A stretch of 64,000 nt of DNA from Typhlomys cinereus (GCA_023101885.1 JALPQD010000240.1:1333501-1397500), one strand, 5' to 3'. Positions 24,161 through 35,338 are shown, counted from the first letter of the stretch. A program made the numbers and translations. Notes: generated by a model not told the origin, from the sequence alone.

Positions 24161-25530
24161 GAAATTAAAGATTGAAATGCCATATGACCCTGCTATTCCA
24201 CTTTTGGGAATAACCCCCCATACAGCAGAGGTTCGCCTCGATAGCACAAGCACGACCATGTTCATAGCAGCACTGTTTACAATAGCAAAGTCATGGAATC
24301 AGCCCAAATGTCCAACAGTTAATGAGTGGATAAGGAAACTGTGGTACATCTATACAATGGAGTACTACTCAGCCATCAAAAATGATGAATTACTGGAATT
24401 TGCCGGGAAATGGATGTCATTAGAAACAATTGTATTAAGTGAAGTATCCCAGACCCAGAAAATTAAGCGCCGTATGTACTCCCTAATAGGTGGCTCCTAG
24501 TACCAAACCCACCCAGCCCACCTAGAGACAGGAATTCCAAGGATTATGAACAGGAGGGATGGGGTAGGAGGGCCACACCAGAAAGAAGGAGAGAAGGGAC
24601 CATGTTACAGCAGGGAAAATAGGCCTCCACCAAGGACCCAAATAAGTAATGAGACATCTGATTAAGTTCACAGACTCTTGTTCCTGATCATTTACTACTG
24701 AGGGGGAGTGATCTCACCAGAAGAGGAGGGCATATAGTCTGGCAGATAAAAAGTAACAATTTTGCAAATGGGTGATAGACCCCTCCCTCACTGTGGTTTC
24801 CCACTTTTATTACATCTACCTTGAATGTGCTTTATCACAAGACTCTAACAGCTTTTTGTCTCTGGCCAGGGGGTAACATACAATGCCCACCAGGATGGAG
24901 TGAAGGGCATTGCAGGAGCAGCAAAACTGCAAAAGAAAATCAACAAACCACAATCCAGAACTTCAGAGACTCTATATCAACCACCTAGAACTAGGCCAGC
25001 TTAGTCTCTCCCCATCTTGAAGCTCAGGGAAATTTGCGGAAGAGGGGGCGGTAAGAGTGTAAGAGCATAAGGTGGGAGGAGCAATGATATGTAAGATACT
25101 CTATACTAGTTAGGGCTGAAGCAATCATAATTGGACTTTGCATGCCCTGCGCATTGTCCAACACACTGTTGACCTCACAAAGTCTAGCACCTGCTAAAGG
25201 CACCAAGATCCTTGGAGGCAAAGGAATTGGCAGCCACAGCAGTGTTCCTATACCTAAGGGGAACACGGGAAAGGGTTCGGCAAAGGCCACTGGGTCCTTG
25301 TATGTCATCGGAGAGGAGGGCCCAGAGGAAAATCAGTCATGCACAAGAAAGGACTCTCTGGGAATTGGGGTGGGAGGCACTGGGGGATGGGAAGGGAGAG
25401 GGGTGGGGAGGGGGAGCAGGGGGTACGGGGGGAGGAGGAGGGAGGGAGGGAACTGGTGTACCTAATAAGTTTGTATGAGCTGAAATAAAAAAAAAAAAGA
25501 ATTCATAGTTAACACTAAAAAAAAAAAAAA
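24161..25530 (+). mobile_element. 5'-truncated L1 inserted in antisense ORF1, with target duplication
   Basis: The direct repeat AAAGATCATGCTTTGA at 24145-24160 and 25531-25546 bounds the insert. The insert starts inside ORF2 ([16 protein letters not shown]) and carries the ORF2 C-terminus to a stop after SLIGGS near 24500. The whole 3'UTR follows, with its G-rich block (25365-25452). The tail has two A-runs (25487-25498 and 25517-25530) separated by 18 bases of non-L1 sequence, which suggests a short 3' transduction. It is among the youngest events in the stack. Confidence 0.96.
24171..24500 (+). pseudogene. L1 ORF2 C-terminus (5'-truncated copy)
   Basis: An open frame of about 107 codons covers the very end of ORF2: MPYDPAIPLLGITPHTAEV, CPTVNEWIRKLWYIYTMEYY, then SQTQKIKRRMYSLIGGS before the stop. 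It lacks the endonuclease and RT domains because the insertion is 5'-truncated, so it has no activity of its own. Confidence 0.9.
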
Positions 25531-25692
25531 AAAGATCATGCTTTGAAAGTCATTATCTCGGGTATGGCTTTCTTGGCTATTTTCTGTGAATTTGTTCTGA
25601 TTGGAATCTCTCACTATGGGGTTAATTCTTTCGGTGGGAGATTTGTTTTCTTGGGTTTTGTTTCTCATGAATTTGCACTGTGACCTGGGCAT

Positions 25693-26214
25693 TGTTGTTT
25701 TTTTTTTCTTAAGACCTTCTTTCAGTTTCCATTTGTTTTTGACTGAACTAAATTAGTTGGTATTACTACTTTTAAGCAGTTATTGCTAGTTTTTGCCTTG
25801 GAGTTGGGTACGCTTGTCTGTTATTGTTATTTCCTAGATGAGGCTATTAGACTGTTACTACATCAATTAAGTCAGGTTTAGTGGACAGGGAGTAAAGATT
25901 AGTATGGTAGTGCACTTTTATGATTTAGTACCTTGGTGATATGTGAGGGTGAATGGCTACAGTCTCTGAAGTTGTGTACCTTTTGGGGTGGCTATATGGA
26001 AAAGTTAAACTACAGTAATTAATAATTGAAAGGGACAGAATGGTAAAAACGAGTTTACTTATCTTTGAGCTGCATGTGAAGAATCTCTCCCATGTGATAG
26101 AATGATTTTGGAGGACTTCAGATGTATGGCATTTGTCTCCTAGAACTATGTTTGGGTTTTCTTTTGACTCTGTTGAATTCTGAGGAGCAGTGTGACCTCC
26201 CTGGACCATGGTCA
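25693..26214 (-). promoter_or_regulatory. L1 5'UTR, non-monomeric part
   Basis: The segment lies between the promoter monomers and the ORF1 start on the minus strand. It is AT-rich with no protein motif, as usual for the linker between monomers and ORF1 in rodent L1. Confidence 0.6.
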
Positions 26215-26660
26215 TCCCTGGCGGAAAGGGCAGAGCTTCTAGTTGTAGTGCAATTCACCTGGACCTGGGTGTGTCCTAGGGTCCTTCCCTAGCCCAGAGC
26301 AGACTGGGTGCTGCTCTGGCTGACTGTTTGGAGGAGCTGGGACAAGTGGGTGACCTGGGGCCTTGGGGGATACTAGGGGGTTTACCTGAGGTGCTGGGTG
26401 TCCTCCCTGGACCGCCCAAGCATCCTGGGCAGGTGGAAAGGGCAGAGCTTCTACTTGTCCAGCGGTTCACCTGGGACCTGGACGTGTCCTAGGATCCTTC
26501 CCTAGCCCAGAGCAGACTAGGTGCTGCTCTGGCTGGCTGGTGGGAGGAGCTGGGACAGGAGGATGATCTGGGGCCTGAGGATAGACTAGGGGGTTTGCCT
26601 GAGGTGCTGAGTGTCCTACTTGGATCTTGTATGTCCTGGGCAGGCGGGAAGGCATATTTG
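26215..26660 (-). promoter_or_regulatory. L1 promoter monomers, about 2.1 copies of a 212-bp unit
   Basis: GC-rich blocks repeat with a 212-base period. CAGAGCTTCT occurs at 26231 and 26443, and CCTTCCCTAGCCCAGAGCAG and GCTGCTCTGGCTG recur in each unit. A third unit starts near 26635 and is cut off. Tandem monomers of this length upstream of ORF1 are the promoter architecture of several rodent L1 lineages. Their orientation and position match the minus-strand L1. Confidence 0.85.
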
Positions 26661-26718
26661 ATCTTTTATAGCCTAACAGAGCACTAAGAATTTCATAGAA
26701 GTTTCATAAATATTTCTT

Positions 26719-27135
26719 TTTTTATTTCTTCCACTCATACAAAGTTGATAAGTACCCCATTCCCCTCCCTCCCTCCACCCCTCTCTGGATTCCCTTGCTC
26801 CCTCCCCCCTTTTTCCTTTCCTTTTCCCCTCTCTCTCCCTTTCTCCCAGTGCCCCCCATTCCTGAAGCATCCTTTAGTGTGCATGTCAAACTTCCCTCTG
26901 GGTCCTCCTCTCTGATGAGGTGTAAGGACTCGGTGGCATTGCCTACAGCTCTTTTTTGTATTCTCCTTTAGTATAGGAACACTATTGTGGCTGTTAATCC
27001 CTTGCCTCTAAGAATCCTAGTGCCTGTGATCCATGCTAGACTTTGGGGGTTCAATGATAATTACGCATGCAAGATACTCCATACAAGTTAGGGCTGAAGT
27101 AATCATAATAGGACTTTGCATGACCTGTGCAATTA
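26719..27135 (-). mobile_element. L1 3'UTR copy with inverted 5' end (twin priming)
   Basis: The direct repeat TCATAAATATTTCTT lies at 26704-26718 and 27136-27150. Between them, 26719-27055 is L1 3'UTR in minus orientation, including a C-rich complement of the G block. By contrast, 27064-27134 is the adjoining upstream 3'UTR part in plus orientation. An inverted 5' segment inside one target duplication is the signature of twin-primed reverse transcription. Its position, just upstream of the L1 promoter monomers, may separate them from further monomers or flank. Confidence 0.9.
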
Positions 27136-27150
27136 TCATAAATATTTCTT

Positions 27151-29748
27151 GATTGATTAGTTCAATAAGATTTCTCCTGTTGGAGCCCTCCATGTTCTGG
27201 ATTTGGTGGAATTCTGGGCTCCCTCCTGAAGTTTTAGAATTGGCATTATAGGAATTCTTCCCGGTTAGCACTTGCTCATGCTTAGTCTTATGCCTCCTGA
27301 TCCCCAGGGATCAAATGATCACTCATGTTCATTTCCCTGTGACCAATGTAAGTGAACAAGAAACACTGAAGGTAGTAAGTATATTGGATGACTGTCAAAC
27401 ATTTCTAATCATTGTGTTGTTTTAGGAAAATAACCTTGTAGAGTCAGAAACTCCCAAACATGTTCTTTTGGTCCAAGTTTGCAGCAATATAAAATGATAG
27501 GTTTCTCTATTAATGGTTACATATGTTTGGAAATAACAATATACTAGAGAGACACAGACAAGAATTCTTAAGAGAATAATCTCAAATTAGACCCACAATT
27601 TCCCTGCCACCAACGAACATAAAAGGATTCAGTAGCTTGGAGAAAAAAATTCCTTATTGCTCATTATATTGCTACTGATTTGCGTACTTGTATGAAAATG
27701 TGAGAAAATTTGTATTTGATTAAACACATATTAGCATAACCTTTAAGTAAACTGGTTTTTGAGCTCAGAAAGGCAAATAGTTGGTTTTGATTCCTTTGTA
27801 GCTGTCATTACATGGAACTCATACTGGGGAACAGTTTCTGCTCTTTGTTACTATTACTGGAGTCACGTTGCCAAGGCTCTGGAAAGCTTCAAGTGTCACA
27901 CAGTCCCTACCACCCTCTGGTTTCCAGTGATGCCATCTTAAGTTTGTTTTACAGAGGAACTGGACTTTGATATAAAAAAAATGACCTGTTGGTTATTCAT
28001 AGATTCTCATGCAAAGAATTCTTGCTTTGACAGGCTTGATGATCAGATGCAGAGCTTTCTGATAAAATAGAGGTTTGTAAATTAATTACTGAAAATTCAC
28101 AAGATATAACTATATCGATGAGATTTCTGTTAGCAACAGTGCCTTTTGCAAATGTCATATGTATATCATGCCATCTGCAGCATCCAAAACTCTTTGAGTA
28201 TCAGTACTTATGGTAAACTAATTATATAAAAGAAATATAGATGTTGTAACCCCAGTACTTGCAGAAATTATAAAGCCTGTGATTATAATGGGTAGGAGAA
28301 CTGCCTCCCAACTCTACAGCTTAACTCTTTCCAATATATAAAATTAATTGAAAGAGGTGATGATAAACATTCTTGTGCATCAGTAGATACTAATATTATA
28401 AAATGAGACATAAGTGATTTTACCACAGTGAGCTGCTGTGGAGATTTGAACAGCTTCGCACCTGTGATTTCGTATTTGTTTATCCAGAGTGGTCTTTCAG
28501 AGCAGTGAAGCTTTGGTGGTGTGAAATCATTTTGTTAGGGCAGAAGACAGAATGATGGAAATTTTTACTCTAACTAAACAGAGCATATATTGTTCTATTA
28601 GTTAGCTCCAGTCCTCATCAGACCTGAAAGTACGATGATATTATGGTTTTATCATAGCAGATGTACTGTCTCTATGTCGTAGTCGCTCAGCCTTGACATA
28701 TACAAGTGTCCACTGAGTTGCAGTGTTTTAAAGATATCTTTACAATCTACGTTAATTACACACTCCAACAGGAGAAGCAGTAATGGTAACCCTGGATAAA
28801 GTGGAAATATTAGTAAGTGCCTGTCCTACCGGGGAGGGAATTGGAAAAGATCCATCATTCCAGGGAAGTGGAAAGGATGCAGACATTTGCTTGGTATGTG
28901 TGTGAAGAAACAGAAAAGCATCAGCCAGTGGGATCCAAAGCATCAAAGCCAGGAAGACTGTCTGAATGATTTTTGTTCCCACAGTATAGAGACTTCAAAT
29001 AAATAAGTCACCCTAACGGGAACCATCAAATTGTTGAAACTGAACAAATGAAAACTTTTCAGTTACCGTTCTTCCTTGATTCCCAAGATTCCCAAGGAAA
29101 AAAGTCCACACAAGACGACATCACAACATGAACAGAGGATCTCCACAAGTGGGAATCCACTTATGTAACACACGGGAGACCAGCGGCTCCCAAACTGGAC
29201 CTTACAAGACGTATGTGAGGAAATATTCAACAAGATGGCTGTTCAAGATAAAAAGAGTTAAAAATCACAGCTTAACTTCTGAAACCATAAAGGCTGAGCC
29301 ATACATGAAAAAAGATCCACAGAGCAAAGCTGAGTAATAGTTTTTTTAAAATAAACAATCTAAATTAGCATTAGACCAAGCACCACAGCAGGGTAGAAGA
29401 GAACCCAGGAGCAAGTCAAGCATGTGTGAAGTCTCATTATCCACAGTTGTGGCATGATGTGTTGTCAGGTAAAAGGAAAATTTGGTAAATATCACTGTAT
29501 TAAGTGGCTTTCAAAGAAGAGAAAGGAACTCTCCTGGCCCAAACAAGATCAGAGGCAGACCAAAAACAAAAAGTAAAGCAAAACATTTTAATATTTAAGG
29601 AAAAATTTTAAAATACTATTATGTCAGAATTGCAAAAGCATTTGTTTAAGTGATCACAAAATAAGGAATTATTTTTTAAAAATGGATCAAAGGGTTTTAT
29701 ATATAAGTGCTAAAACTATAGTACTTTTATTTTTTAACTAAAAAAAAA
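27151..29748. other. no gene supported; mostly unique
   Basis: 27151-27290 may be more L1 5' sequence or the flank of the L1. The rest is unique AT-rich DNA. Small frames (27759-27941, 28752-28982 and 29128-29337) lack known motifs. Confidence 0.45.
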
Positions 29749-29751
29749 AAT

Positions 29752-29988
29752 CAGGGGCTGGAGAGATAGCTCAGGGGTTAAGATTCTCCCTCACAAGCAG
29801 AAGGTCCTAAGTTTGGATCCCAGCTCTCACTTAAATAGCCAGGTGGAAGATGGTGGTAGTCTGTGCTTTAGGCCTAGTGGGTAGAACCTGGAAATCCCAA
29901 AGGGAAGCAAGAAAGAAGGCAGAAACAATCCAGGATCATTCCTGAAGTTAGCCTTGGTCCTCCATAGGCATACACAGTGCCCTCTGAT

Positions 29989-30026
<38 letters not shown>

Positions 30027-30105
30027 ACATACACGTACACACATGCACATGCACACATACACACGTACACACATGCACGCACACAAAATAAATAAAAAAA
30101 TCAGG
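29752..30105 (+). mobile_element. B2-superfamily SINE, divergent member
   Basis: The head GGGGCTGGAGAGATAGCTCAG is followed by box B-like AAGTTTGGATCC, then a body related to the antisense copies at 31868 and 59244. A (CA)n block (29992-30085) and an AAATAAATAAAA tail complete it. AAAAAATCAGG-like sequence on both sides may be the target duplication. The body differs from the GC-rich subfamily at 6002 and 44569, so at least two subfamilies exist here. Confidence 0.85.
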
Positions 30106-30189
30106 TTAGCAAACAAAGTAGTGAGTTTCATAAATGTATTTATGCATATGTGTTAGTCATAATATCCTGTGCTCACTCATTTCTCTCAC

Positions 30190-31590
30190 TATAGTACTTC
30201 TAGAAGAAAAAACAAGTATGAAGTTTCATCACCTTGAATGTCATTAAATATGACATCAAAAGAACAAACAAAAGAAGACAAATTAATAGGTAAATTGAAC
30301 TTATCAAAATCATTGCATGAAAAATGCTATCATAAAAATGAAAAGAAAGCCTACAAAATGGGAAGATATTCACAACTATATCAGAAAACTTACTTATATC
30401 CATATTCCCTAATGAATACTAAATAGCAAAAGACAGATAACTAAATTAAAAGTAAGCAAAGGACTTCAAGAAATGTTTATCCAAAGAAGACATATGGATA
30501 CTGTTGAGCTCATGAGAACATTCTCAGCATGATTACAGAAATGTATTACATTACATGCACTAGATAATATTAAAAAAAAGATGGGTGGTTGGAGTGCTGA
30601 AGACTAAGCGTCAAAATTAGAATCCTCATCCACGGTTGGGGAGAATGTCAAATGGTTTGACTGCCACTGTGAAAAACTGTCCTTTGGCATGTCATAGACA
30701 GTACCTCTGGAACTTCCGGCAGCCGTGAGTATCTACATGTGTCTTGTGAAAGATGGGGTCCATTAGCATTCCACGAGGTCCACTGAGGCCCAGTGAGACA
30801 TAAATAATTAACATTTGCTGGGAGAGATAGAGTCTTCTCTAGTGGCTTAGCTGAGCCTTAGTTGTCTATGTCTTTGTAGACAACCCCTCAGTCCTTCATT
30901 CATTCACGGATTTAGACTTAGTTTGGATCATTTCTTTGGTATGTTGTTGGTATCCTTTGTGGGGTAAGTAGGCGTTTGTTCACCTCTCTCCCTAACAGCT
31001 GTTTGGGAAACAATCTGGCAGACTCTCAAAATGTTAAACATAGAGTTTCCATATGACCCAGCAATTCCACTTTTAGACAATTATAGCCAAGAGAATTGAA
31101 AACATATGTCCATCCAACAGCATGTTATGAGAATATTTAGAACAGCGTTACTCATCGTAGGCCACATGTGCAAGCAAACATGCCTTCTATGATTGGGTAA
31201 ACAAGAAATGGCGTATGATGAAATATTATTTAACCATATAAAGGAACAAAATCTTGATATGTGATAAAACATTCACAAACCATGAAGTCATTATGCTAAT
31301 TGAAAAAGAGTCCACACTATAAAGTCCCACTTATGTAAGTACCATAAGAGGTCAAGTCACAGAGGCAGAAGTGAAATTCGTGGTTATCAAGGGTTGTGGT
31401 TATCAAGGGTTGAGTAGTTACTGATAGGTGTGCAGTTCCTCTTGGGAGTGATAAAAGTCTGGAATTATATACTGGTATCGTCTACATAACTGAGTTCATT
31501 AAAAACACTGAACTACTTATTTTATAGGCAGAGTTTGTGTGTTATATTTCAATTAAAAAGCTAAGTAAAGGTTTATTAATTTGATATTCA
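30190..31590 (+). mobile_element. ancient L1 (L1M-type) ORF2/3'UTR remnant
   Basis: The order follows the late ORF2 and 3'UTR of old mammalian L1: GCAAAGGACTTCAAGAAATG, GGAGAATGTCAAATGG, CCATATGACCCAGCAATTCC, then TGGTTATCAAGGGTTG. All frames are broken. A stretch at about 30715-30995 does not fit and may be a secondary insertion or another L1 3'UTR. Confidence 0.7.
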
Positions 31591-31865
31591 ACTATAAAGC
31601 AACTTTACAAATATGCACATAAAATTAGCTAATTGTTCTTATTATTAGGTTTATATATCCAGTATATACAATATACATATGTTATATGTATAATATCATA
31701 TATACATAAAATATCATTTATAATTAATTCCTACAAAAAGATAATGCAATGGCAATATTCCTATTATATAGTATGTATTAGAGAGGAATTCCAAGAAGAG
31801 AAAGCAGTAGTTGGTAGGTAAAAATGGTCAAGAACAATGAGAGACTTTGCCAAGGGCATTCAGAG

Positions 31866-31867
<2 letters not shown>

Positions 31868-31914
<47 letters not shown>

Positions 31915-32136
31915 GTATACAAATGGGCACATTAGTGTTTATGCCTGTGGAGTCTCAAGGGTGAAACAGGGAATTATCCTGGATTGTTCTACCTTCTATT
32001 GCTTTGCTCTGGGGTTTTCTAGACTCTGTCTTCCAAGGCTGGAATTCCACCTGGTTTTTTCACATGGGGTCTGGGGATCTTCCTTTTGCTTTTGGGGTAA
32101 CACTTGAGTCATCCTGAGCCATCTTCCCATCCCTCC
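31868..32136 (-). mobile_element. B2-superfamily SINE, divergent, antisense
   Basis: It begins with a (TG)n block (31868-31919). The body in reverse includes GGAATTATCCTGGATTGTTC and ACATGGGGTCTGGGGATC, and it ends in GAGCCATCTTCCCATCCC, the reverse of the SINE head. It shares its body with the copy at 59244-59525. Confidence 0.8.
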
Positions 32137-32559
32137 TATTTATTGAGCATGTGCTACAGGTTAGAACTTCCAGCTTTTGGTTGTATAGTCTATACTGCAA
32201 TCATAAGAGTTTAGCCGTGTTAATTCCCACCTGGAGATGAGACAAGACTGGTCAATGCTGAGCAGCATGCTGCAGTGGAATTATGGGAGTTGGCATTCAG
32301 GTCTGACACACTCCTGGAGTAGCTTGGACTGTAGTGGGATTTAGCACTGCTAACCTGGCAGCCCAGGACAAAAGTCAGCGCCGTCAGTCCTGGATCCTGT
32401 CATAGGGCAGAGTTCTACTGAAGATCATTCAGTGGTTCAGGAAATACAGTCTATTGTTTTCGTAAATGTTAAAGTCTTGTGATATAGTATGGATACAGCT
32501 CTTTATGCATTTTTTTCTTTTGCCTCATAGTTTTTATGACTTTTTGATATATTGATATT

Positions 32560-32700
32560 TTAAAGTTTTATATCTCAAATCTATCTGTTTCCTTTATGGC
32601 TTCTTCCTTTGCTTTCATCTTTGAAGGTTTTTCCCCACACTATCAACCAAAAGCTCAGTGTATTTTCTTCCGGCTCTTTTGTAGTTTACTTTGTAATTCA
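32560..32700 (-). mobile_element. possible ancient L1 ORF2 fragment, antisense
   Basis: CTGTTTCCTTTATGGCTTCT, CCTTTGCTTTCATC and GAAGGTTTTTCCCCAC follow a phrase common in antisense L1M ORF2. The segment is short and diverged. Confidence 0.4.
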
Positions 32701-33439
32701 AAGTGAAGTGGGAATAGCCGGGAGAGGGCAAGACTTTCATGCACATGTCGTGCTTCCCAGGCTTGGGCAAGTGTTTCAGAACTGTGTGCCTGTATGCTTG
32801 AAATGTTTATCTCAGGAAGCGATTTAAAACCCATAAGCTAAGGGCATGGAAACTTCGCAGTACACCCCAATGTGCAGTGCACATGTAGCTCATCTGCAGT
32901 CCGAGATCACGTCAAAATGTCTCAGCTCAGTTCAGACCCTTCTAAGCTGTGCTTTGATTAAGAGAGCTCAATATCAACACAGGGAAACCTGTAGTCAAAT
33001 CTACCTGCAAATTGTTAGCACCTGGTGAGAAATGCCTTTCCCAGTCTACACAGCAGTTCATCGTGTCTGATTCGCAATATATGTGTTGATTTCTCTTTAC
33101 CTTTATATCAGAATGTGACTGAGCCTTCACAGTAAAGCTCTGTTCTTGGGACAATTGCAAACTGTGTGGTTGATGTGGATACTGTGGGTCTAAACCAGGG
33201 AGATGTAGGGCCAGACAAGATGATAAACCTGCATTTGACTTCATGTAGGGAAACAGGCATTATTAAAGTTTATCTTGAGTTTAGGGGGCCAACTGGTTTT
33301 CTGGTCTGTGGTACAAGACATGCTCGTGAACTTGTTATTGACTAATGATTATTAGAAAATAAAATTAATCCTGAGGTCTAGGTGTTGGCACACATTTTGC
33401 AAATGAGCAGAAGGGAGTTGCTGGCTGTGAGGTCTCACT

Positions 33440-33562
33440 GAGAGCACTCAGCTAGGTCTCTGCAGCATCGAAGCATATATGTGTGCAACGGGCATGGCTG
33501 TGTTCTAATTAAACTTTATTTGCAAACAGGTCATCTGTGTGATGGATTTGGATTTGGACTGT
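33440..33562. mobile_element. possible hAT-type DNA transposon remnant
   Basis: GGCATGGCTGTGTTCTAATT, AAACTTTATTTGCAAACAGG and GGATTTGGATTTGGACTGTA follow the order of a well-known pan-mammalian non-autonomous hAT element. I recognise the phrase but do not assign the family. No terminal repeats are intact. Confidence 0.45.
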
Positions 33563-33781
33563 AACTTATCAACTAATGTGTAGTCAGAGAATTTGATCCT
33601 TCCCAATGACTGCTTACGAGGAAGGAGAAATCAGTTGCTCATGTGAAATGTTAAGCAGGTGATGCTATTGGTGATAGTTAAGACCTTGACTTGAGAGTCT
33701 TCAGAACATGTTAGTGCAAATGGAAATTCTGTCCCTTAAAGATTCTATTGCATTGTGGGCCATGGTTTTTTTCCAAGCAAG

Positions 33782-33782
33782 C

Positions 33783-33861
<79 letters not shown>

Positions 33862-33922
33862 TCCTTCCTCCCTCCCTCCCTCCCTCCCTGCCTCCCTCCC
33901 TCCCTCCCTCCCTCCCTCCCTC

Positions 33923-34009
<87 letters not shown>

Positions 34010-34034
34010 TTCTTTCTTTCCTTTCTTTCTTTCT
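33782..34034. repeat. long polypyrimidine microsatellite (CTTT)n-(CCCT)n-(CTTT)n
   Basis: About 250 bases are almost purely pyrimidine on the plus strand. A CTTT array is followed by a CCCT array (about 33865-33922) broken by one G at 33889, then a second CTTT array. Overlapping frames of 126-209 codons are trivial products of the repeat. Confidence 0.97.
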
Positions 34035-34662
34035 ACAGAGAAATGGCTCTGGATTTCAGAAAGGTCCAGACTTGCAGGCAAGAAAGCATATGGGTACCAT
34101 ACATTTTTTCAGAGCTCCACATTGTAAATCTGGATGGTCTGCTTTATTGCAGCTTCTACGTCATAAAGGAAGTGATGGGAGGTTTGTCGTCTGTTGCATG
34201 GCTTTATGCTCCAGTAGATCAGAATGTGACACACAGGTTTCCTCCTGTTGTTGAAGGATTCTCTCTTGACATAGACCAACAAGTGTCAGCCCTGACATGC
34301 TGTCCTGTTTTAAAGTCATCCCATATAGGCATTACCTATTTGGGTATATTTATTCCTGCAAAATTTCAAAACTCTTGGTGCTGAAGAGTTAGATTTCATA
34401 CTTTGAAAGCCTGGTCTGTGACAGGGTTTTTGTTGTCACTGCTTTTATATTTTGCTTGTTTTACGCAGGTACTTTATTATTCTTTAATATGTGGCAGTTG
34501 ACTTATTTTTGGAAGTATGTCTTAAGCTGTTGGAGATAGTACATAACTACATGATATCACTGTTCGAAAATTGCATGGAATGGTGAAGCAATGGACCAAG
34601 TTCTTGACATTTTGCAGTACAAACTAAGAATTTTTAATGTTTAATTTAATTGTTTGAGACAA

Positions 34663-34897
34663 GAGAAAGTTAGAGAGGAGAAAAGAAAAAGACTGAGAGA
34701 GGAGAAAGAGGAGATGAAAGAGAGAGAAGAGAGGAGAGAGAAGAAGAGGAGAGAAAGAAAAAGAAGAAAGAAAAGAGAAAAAAAGAGAGGATAGAGAGAG
34801 AGAAGAGAGAAAAGAGTAAAGAAAGGAGAGAGGAGAGAAAGAAAGAGAGCAATGATGGAGGTAGAAAGAAAAAGAAATGATAGAAAGAGAGAGAGAA

Positions 34898-34954
<57 letters not shown>
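34663..34954. repeat. GA-rich polypurine tract ending in (GA)n
   Basis: Plus-strand purines run for nearly 290 bases, from degenerate GAGAGGAGAAAG to a clean (GA)n at about 34917-34954. It abuts an LTR-like repeat on the right. Confidence 0.95.
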
Positions 34955-34957
<3 letters not shown>

Positions 34958-34984
34958 CACACAGCCAACTGTTTTACTTATTCT

Positions 34985-35338
34985 TTCCTTCGCTGCTGTG
35001 AGACAATAGCCACATTCCGACAGAAAGGGAGAAAGGGAGATTTATTTGGCTTATGGTTCCTGAGGAGCTATATTCCATTTTGGTGGAAAAGGGATGGTGG
35101 GCAACCAAAGCTGAAGCTGGTTCAGGTCATTGCCACCATCAGGAAGGTGGATAGATCCAGAGCAAAATGGGAGGAAGCAGGGCTGGGCCACTAAAACTTC
35201 AGTGCTTTCCCCTGTGTCATGCCTTCCTTCAGCAACGCTCTACTTCCTAAAGGGGCCATGACCTTCCCACACATCAACATCAACTGAGGATTCAAGCACA
35301 TGAGCCTGTAGGGACACCTCATATTCAAGCCATGACAC
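34985..35338 (-). mobile_element. MaLR-like LTR, antisense
   Basis: In reverse it starts TGTCATGGCTTGAATATGAGG. It carries TGCTGAAGGAAGGCATGACA and ends near GGAACCATAAGCCAAATAAATCTCCC, then CTGTCGG.. and CACAGCAGCG. It resembles the 41545 and 18897 LTRs in layout and polyadenylation region but is a separate subfamily. Confidence 0.7.

Larger units (their letters stand above)
23246..25692 (-). pseudogene. L1 ORF1 (RNA-binding protein), split by an L1 insertion
   Basis: The start codon is at 25692 (MPRSQCKFMRNKTQENKSP). The frame runs to the insertion at 25530, then resumes at 24160 with a heptad-rich coiled coil (about 24140-23880). The RRM-type region follows (HIHGIPEQESQNTTPEEIF, FCTPNRYDQNR). 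The C-terminal domain reads ARRAWRDALQVL, then QPRLIYPTKLS. A one-base frameshift near 23485 separates the RRM region from the C-terminal domain, and the ORF ends at 23246. In active L1, ORF1p forms trimers and coats L1 RNA. This copy lacks an intact frame because of the insertion and the frameshift. Confidence 0.93.
18101..26703 (-). mobile_element. minus-strand LINE-1, young type, multiply interrupted
   Basis: Reading leftwards there are 212-bp promoter monomers (26656-26215), more 5'UTR, ORF1 (from 25692) and ORF2 endonuclease (from 23188). Reverse-transcriptase pieces follow down to the FADD box (20225-20236), with the ORF2 C-terminus and part of a 3'UTR at 19279-18101. Roughly 1.1 kb of ORF2 between the FADD region and the C-terminal zinc-finger-like region is absent and replaced by a plus-strand L1 3'UTR and a SINE. 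Whether the left part (19279-18101) belongs to the same copy is an inference from orientation and order. Interruptions are listed separately. Confidence 0.75.

Noticed and set aside
28752..28982. Minus-strand frame of 76 codons with a signal-peptide-like hydrophobic start
   Set aside because: Single short frame, no splice context, no recognised domain; the hydrophobic start can arise by chance in AT-rich DNA.
33701..34384. Frames of 126-209 codons on both strands across the CTTT array
   Set aside because: They exist only because tetranucleotide arrays lack stops; flanking parts show no motif.
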